From assembly GCA_018262505.1 (NCBI GenBank), contig JAGSYV010000031.1:1-48137 (forward strand): a stretch of DNA of 48,137 bases, in the 5' to 3' direction. Positions within the stretch are counted from its first letter, which is position 1; the number at the start of each line of letters is the position of its first letter. Shown here piece by piece: positions 43,884 through 48,137 of this stretch. This DNA comes from Pseudomonadota bacterium (GTDB lineage: Bacteria > Pseudomonadota > Alphaproteobacteria > Rhizobiales > Pleomorphomonadaceae). The translations under genes and the position numbers were made by a program. The notes below the pieces were generated by a model. It worked only from the letters and a program-made list of their open reading frames with translations, did not search any database and had not been told where the DNA came from.

Positions 43884-44941
43884 GCGGTCTCTGCCGGAAG
43901 CAGGCAACATTGGTCAGGCTGCGGAACGAGCGTCACGTTGCTTCCCGGTTCGAGCGGATCGGAGAGCGGTCCGTTGGCGATCACCTCTCCAACATCGGTC
44001 GTGCAGCGATACTGATAGGCGCGGCCGAGATAGGTCCTCAGGCCGAGGGTCGCCGGAATGCCGGCGCCGCCTTGGCTGACGCCAAGCCCCTCCGGGCGAG
44101 CGGCGAGCACGAAATTCCGGCCGGGCACCGAGAAATCGGCCTTCGGCAGACTGAGAGTCGCGCCGCCGGCCATCCGGGCGATCACGCGCGTATCGTCCTC
44201 GCCGGCGACCTCCAGCGGGATCATGTTCCCGAAACCGACGAAATCGGCGACGAAGGCGTTGGCGGGCCTGGAATAAAGCACCTCGGGCGCATCGAGCTGC
44301 ATGATCCGGCCCCGATGCATGATTGCGACGCGATCGGAGATCGAGAACGCCTCTTCCTGGTCATGGGTGACGTAGAGCGCCGTCGTGCCGGCGGCCCGCT
44401 GCATGCGGCGAATTTCGACGCGCATGTCGACGCGCAGCTTGGCGTCGAGATTCGACAAGGGTTCGTCGAACATCAGCAGCGGAGGTTCGATGACAAGCGC
44501 CCGGGCGAGCGCGACCCGCTGGCGCTGGCCACCGGAAAGATTGCTGGGATAGCGGTCGGCCAGGCCGGTCAGCCCGACCCGCTCGATCATCTCGTGCGCT
44601 TTTCCGTGCCGCTCGGCGGTACCCATGCCTCGTTGGCGCAATCCGAAGGCGACGTTGTCGAGCACGCTCAGATGCGGGAACAGGGCGTAGGTCTGAAAGA
44701 CGAGGCCGATATTGCGGGCATGCGCCGCCACACCGGTAATATTGCGGGCTCCGAGGCTGATCGTGCCTGCCGTTGGCCGCAGGAACCCGGCAACAAGACG
44801 CAGCGTTGTCGTCTTGCCGCAGCCGGACGCGCCGAGCAGCGAGACGAGCTCGCCCTCGCCGACATCAAGCGAAAGATCTTCGAGCACCTGGGTGCTTCCG
44901 TAATGAGCCGAAACGTGAGCGAGTGTGAGCGAGACGGTCAT
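43880..44941 (-). CDS. ABC transporter ATP-binding protein, PotA-like
   Basis: The 353-residue ATPase has Walker A GASGCGKTT, signature LSGGQRQRVALARAL, Walker B LLMFDEPLSNLD and His in YVTHDQEEAF. A C-terminal TOBE domain (about 280-350) marks the polyamine/iron/maltose importer group. It serves the two permeases and the binding protein encoded upstream. Confidence 0.93.
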   Translation of the reverse strand: MTVSLTLAHVSAHYGSTQVLEDLSLDVGEGELVSLLGASGCGKTTTLRLVAGFLRPTAGTISLGARNITGVAAHARNIGLVFQTYALFPHLSVLDNVAFGLRQRGMGTAERHGKAHEMIERVGLTGLADRYPSNLSGGQRQRVALARALVIEPPLLMFDEPLSNLDAKLRVDMRVEIRRMQRAAGTTALYVTHDQEEAFSISDRVAIMHRGRIMQLDAPEVLYSRPANAFVADFVGFGNMIPLEVAGEDDTRVIARMAGGATLSLPKADFSVPGRNFVLAARPEGLGVSQGGAGIPATLGLRTYLGRAYQYRCTTDVGEVIANGPLSDPLEPGSNVTLVPQPDQCCLLPAETA

Positions 44942-44951
44942 GAGATCAGGG

Positions 44952-45740
44952 TCATTTCGTTAGGAAGGTCAGGCCGAGCGTCCATTCCACCACCGTCATC
45001 ACGGCGACGGTGACACCCATCAGCAGCACCGAGACGGCGGCGATCGTCGGGTCGAAAAACTGCTCCATATGGGCGAGAAGCTGAATTGGCAGGGTGGAAA
45101 TGCCCGGCCCCGTCAGGAAGATCGAAACCGAGACATCGTTGATCGAGGTGATGAACGCCAGGATGAAGGCGGCGATGACTCCCGCGCGAATATTCGGCAG
45201 CACGACGACGAAGAACGCCTTCCAACGCGGACAGCCGAGCGAGACGGCCGCTTCTTCCACCGAGAAGTCGAAGGAATTGAGCGAAGCGCCAACCACCCGC
45301 ACGCAATAGGGCAGAACCAGCAGCGCGTGGCCGATCAGCAGGCTCGTCCAGATCGACGCCCCCACGCCGGTTGCCACCGATTTCAGCAGCGAAAAGCCGA
45401 GCACGATTTCCGGCACCAGGATCGGCAGCACGAAAACATTGGCAAGAAACTTCGGCAGCTCGATCCGGAAGCGCGCCAGCGCGTAGGCCGCCGGCACGCC
45501 AACCATCAGCGACAAGGTGGTGGCAAGCACGGCGAGCGTAAAGCTCGTCACCATGGTGCGGGGGAAGGCCGAGACCTCGAAGATGTTGGCGAACCAACGC
45601 ATCGAAAATCCTTGCGGCGGAAAGGTCAGGAAGGTCGTGTCGGATACCGCCGTGCCGATGATGATGATCAGCGGCCCGATCAGAAAGACAAAGGTGAACA
45701 CTGAAAAAGCGATCAGCGCGGGATGGATACGCGTTTTCAT
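44952..45740 (-). CDS. ABC transporter permease, PotC-like
   Basis: The 262-residue protein has six membrane segments and the EAA motif EAAVSLGCPRWKAFFVVVLP. It overlaps the PotB-like permease by four bases and is followed by the ATPase gene after 10 bases. It forms the second half of the transmembrane channel. Confidence 0.92.
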   Translation of the reverse strand: MKTRIHPALIAFSVFTFVFLIGPLIIIIGTAVSDTTFLTFPPQGFSMRWFANIFEVSAFPRTMVTSFTLAVLATTLSLMVGVPAAYALARFRIELPKFLANVFVLPILVPEIVLGFSLLKSVATGVGASIWTSLLIGHALLVLPYCVRVVGASLNSFDFSVEEAAVSLGCPRWKAFFVVVLPNIRAGVIAAFILAFITSINDVSVSIFLTGPGISTLPIQLLAHMEQFFDPTIAAVSVLLMGVTVAVMTVVEWTLGLTFLTK

Positions 45741-46564
45741 CCGACGACCGGGTTGAGCTTGCGCGCGAGCCGCGACATGAGAAGAACCGTTGCGATGGTA
45801 ACGACCACCATCACGGCGGCGATTGTCGAAGCGCCAACCCAGTCGAAGGTCACCATGGCGCGTTGATAAAGGAAAGTGCCCATCATGGTTTGGCGGTCCC
45901 CCCCCAGAAGCTGCGGGGTGGCGTAGGAGGTAAACGATCCGGTGAAAACCAGAACCGCGCCAACGATCAGCCCCGGCACGGCCATTGGCAGCACGACCTG
46001 ACGGAAAGCGGCCGACGGCGGTGCGCCAAGCGAGGCGGCGGCATCGGTCAGATCCTGCGGGATGCCTTCCAGAACGCCAACCAGCGTCAGGATCATCAGC
46101 GGCACGAACAGGTAGACCATGGCAACGATAACCGATCCCTCGGTATAGAGCATCGACAGCGGCTCATTGAGGATGCCGAGGGCGAGAAGCGCCTTGTTGA
46201 TGATGCCATTCTTGCCCAGAATCACCATCCAGGCGAAAGAGCGCACCACAACCGAGGTCAACAGCGGGAACACCGCAGCAATGATCAGAATGCTCTTGAT
46301 CCGTCCCGGCGACCGCGCCACCACCCAAGCCGTGGCAAAGCCGACCACCAGCGAAATCGCCGTCGTGATCACCGCGACTTCTATGGTTCGCAAGAGAACG
46401 GCGCGGCGAAAGCCGGACGTGAAGAACTGGATGTAGGTGACGAACGGCCCGGCCGGTTCACCGAAAGTCGTCGCCAGTGTCGAAAGCACCGGCAAGCCGA
46501 GGCAGACGACGACAAAAAACGTCGCGGGAAGAGCCAGCAACCAAGCTTGCAAACGAGAATTCAT
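45737..46564 (-). CDS. ABC transporter permease, PotB-like
   Basis: The 275-residue protein has six membrane segments and the EAA motif DAAASLGAPPSAAFRQVVLP. It belongs to the spermidine/putrescine importer family and is the first permease of the operon, 98 bases after the binding protein gene. Confidence 0.92.
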   Translation of the reverse strand: MNSRLQAWLLALPATFFVVVCLGLPVLSTLATTFGEPAGPFVTYIQFFTSGFRRAVLLRTIEVAVITTAISLVVGFATAWVVARSPGRIKSILIIAAVFPLLTSVVVRSFAWMVILGKNGIINKALLALGILNEPLSMLYTEGSVIVAMVYLFVPLMILTLVGVLEGIPQDLTDAAASLGAPPSAAFRQVVLPMAVPGLIVGAVLVFTGSFTSYATPQLLGGDRQTMMGTFLYQRAMVTFDWVGASTIAAVMVVVTIATVLLMSRLARKLNPVVG

Positions 46565-46662
46565 GCGGACGTCTGCTCTCTCTCATGGGTGCAACATGGG
46601 CACCACAGAGGAAGTCGGCGGCCACCCTGTCGCGCGGGGAACAGAGCGGCCGTCAATTGCCG

Positions 46663-47682
46663 TTACATGCCGAAGATTTCGTTCCAGCGATCGATCCAGT
46701 CGGTCTTGACCGCATTCATTTTGGCGTAGTCCATCTGGCTCAGCTTGCCAATGGCTTCCGCCCCGTAGGTCCAGATCGACGCCTGCTCCGGAGTGAGCTT
46801 CACTTCCTTGTTGACCGGCGCATCGACACCCTGTTCGCCCTCGATCTGCTGGATCTCGGTCGACAGCACGAAATTGAGGAACTGGTAGGCCAGATCGACG
46901 TTTTCGGTGCCGGTCGGGATGTTGATCGTGTTGAGCGTTGCGATGTCACCCTCGGAAAGATCCGCCCAGACCATGGTCGGCACGGCCTTTTTCAGCGAGG
47001 CAAGCGTGAAATCCTGGGCAAGGGCAACCGACGCCTCTCCGGTGGAGACCAGATTCACCAGCTCGGAACCAGTGTGGTAATTCTTCACCGAATTCGGCTT
47101 GAGCGCCTCGACGGCCGCAAAAGCTGCGTCGGGATTCGCATAGGCGTCGACGCCGGCGTGCTTGCCCGCCTCGACGACAACCATCGGACCGGCGGTCGTG
47201 GTGACGTCCGGCAGCGAGATCTGGCTCTTCAGATCCTCGCGCCACAGATCGTTCCACGAGGTGATCGGCTTGACCTTGGCGCTGTCATAGACAATTCCGG
47301 CCCGGCCAATCGTGTAGGCGGGGCCATAACCACCCTGCGGGTCCGCCGCCAGATCGTAGAGCTTTTCGGTATTGGGAAGCTTGGAGCGGTCGATCTTCTG
47401 GAAAAGCCCGCCCTGGATACCGAGCTGCGAATAGCTGTCGGTCAAGTAAATGACATCAACGCCCTTGCCGTCTCGCGCTTTCAGCTTGTTCAGCCGATCG
47501 GCATTGTTGCCGGTTTCGAAAACGACGTCGCAACCGCACAACTTCTTGAACGGCTCGATGATGTTGGCCTGAAGTTTGTCGCCGTTATAGCCCCACCATG
47601 AGATCGTGAAAGTTCTGGCCGAGGCCGTGCCCGCGGCAAACATCATCAGGACGGCGGTCCCGGCTGCGAGTGAGAGTTTCAT
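46663..47682 (-). CDS. Extracellular solute-binding protein, PotD/spermidine-binding type
   Basis: The 339-residue protein has a signal peptide of about 22 residues (cleavage after GTASA), then FTISWWGYNGDKLQANIIEP and GVDVIYLTDSYSQL, typical of the PotD-like group of periplasmic binding proteins. Despite the family name, relatives bind varied ligands. The linked deaminase, dipeptidase and nucleoside hydrolase make a nucleoside- or amide-type ligand plausible (inference). Confidence 0.92.
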   Translation of the reverse strand: MKLSLAAGTAVLMMFAAGTASARTFTISWWGYNGDKLQANIIEPFKKLCGCDVVFETGNNADRLNKLKARDGKGVDVIYLTDSYSQLGIQGGLFQKIDRSKLPNTEKLYDLAADPQGGYGPAYTIGRAGIVYDSAKVKPITSWNDLWREDLKSQISLPDVTTTAGPMVVVEAGKHAGVDAYANPDAAFAAVEALKPNSVKNYHTGSELVNLVSTGEASVALAQDFTLASLKKAVPTMVWADLSEGDIATLNTINIPTGTENVDLAYQFLNFVLSTEIQQIEGEQGVDAPVNKEVKLTPEQASIWTYGAEAIGKLSQMDYAKMNAVKTDWIDRWNEIFGM

Positions 47683-47905
47683 GTTATCCCCTCTGGTTGC
47701 GGCTGTTATGGCTGTGCAAACCGATAAAAATACCTAGCGGCGAAGCCTTCGGGAAACAAGACGGATTGCGCGTCGTGGTGCATCCTATTCGGGCATGAAT
47801 GTGTTGCCGCTTCGGTCGGAGGCAATGCAACTCGGGTCATCGATTGACCTGACTCGCCATAACAAATTCAAAGGTTTGCCGTGCACAAGCGGGCCGCGCC
47901 CTCGC

Positions 47906-48137
47906 CTACGCGCCGCGGTCGAGACGCTGCCCGGTCTCGGTCGCAAAAAGCTGGACTGCCTCGTCCGGGATGCTCACGCCGGCCGTATCGCCGGGACGCA
48001 GGTGCGTCGGATCGTTTTGCACCACAGCGAGGCGTTGCCCGACCCAGTCGAGATGGATCACCCTGTTAGCGCCGAGTTCCTCGACGAAATCGACGGTGGC
48101 GGAGATGAGGCCCTGTCGAGGGGCGACGAGGCGCGGC
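47906..48137 (-). CDS. ABC transporter ATP-binding protein, C-terminal TOBE domain (runs off the window)
   Basis: The last 76 residues of a larger protein are visible, ending at TAG 47906. They read ISATVDFVEELGANRVIHLD, then RLAVVQNDPTHLRPGDT, then VSIPDEAVQLFATETGQRL, a typical TOBE domain of MalK/UgpC-like sugar-importer ATPases. The gene is transcribed toward the PotD-like operon, 223 bases upstream of the binding protein gene. Its nucleotide-binding domain is outside the window. Confidence 0.8.
   Translation of the reverse strand, partial: PRLVAPRQGLISATVDFVEELGANRVIHLDWVGQRLAVVQNDPTHLRPGDTAGVSIPDEAVQLFATETGQRLDRGA

Overview
The window looks like chromosome of a GC-rich alphaproteobacterium, most likely Hyphomicrobiales (Rhizobiales). 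The left 9 kb carries the alphaproteobacterial order murA / DUF2948 / hisD / UPF0262 / low-molecular-weight phosphatase, and most proteins read as rhizobial-type. The genus cannot be fixed from the sequence.

Region 1 (1-9.2 kb) is housekeeping backbone: phosphatase, UPF0262, htpG, a chemoreceptor, DUF2892, hisD, DUF2948, a GNAT acetyltransferase, murA, a small conserved protein and tRNA-Thr(GGT). htpG and murA both carry a short out-of-frame deletion in a conserved stretch.

Region 2 (9.2-25.6 kb) is an island downstream of tRNA-Thr. Its core is a 17-gene gas vesicle operon on the minus strand: gvpA, a GvpC-like gene, gvpN, a coiled-coil gene, gvpH, a 333-aa HExxH protein, gvpF/L, gvpG, gvpO, a 92-aa Cys protein, gvpJ, a CDC48-type double AAA ATPase, a GvpF/L-J-domain fusion, gvpF/L, a second minor GvpA paralogue, gvpF/L and gvpK. 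Most genes are joined by ATGA overlaps. A soluble FixL/FixJ-like pair is divergent from gvpA across a 645-bp AT-rich region. The island is bracketed by the two halves of one tyrosine integrase: the N-terminal half beside the tRNA and the C-terminal half at 24.9 kb. The C-terminal half lies next to an IS3-family remnant and is fused in frame to a decapitated response regulator.

Region 3 (25.6-30.4 kb) holds an MgtA-type P-type ATPase, a DUF1488 protein, a DUF4167-like small protein and a fatty-acid desaturase with a damaged 3' end.

Region 4 (30.3-39 kb) is a catabolic and uptake cluster under a divergent LysR regulator: a NMT1/THI5-like ABC importer, a cytosine-deaminase-like amidohydrolase (broken; it has lost its metal-binding HxH), a GlcD-like FAD oxidase, a flavodoxin-fold oxidoreductase and a RidA-family protein. 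A creatininase-family hydrolase follows convergently. Its promoter shares a 10-bp core motif with the importer promoter. The set suggests uptake and breakdown of a nitrogen heterocycle (inference).

Region 5 (39-48.1 kb) has an M20 amidohydrolase, then a second minus-strand operon: a PotABCD-like ABC importer, an SsnA-type amidohydrolase, an M20 dipeptidase and a nucleoside hydrolase. The window ends in the TOBE domain of another ABC ATPase.

Most novel points: the gas vesicle operon's quality-control-like module (CDC48 ATPase, GvpF/L-J fusion, Hsp20-type GvpH and a putative zinc metallopeptidase), the integrase split around the island, and a recurrent pattern of short out-of-frame deletions in four otherwise well-conserved genes, which may be an assembly artefact.
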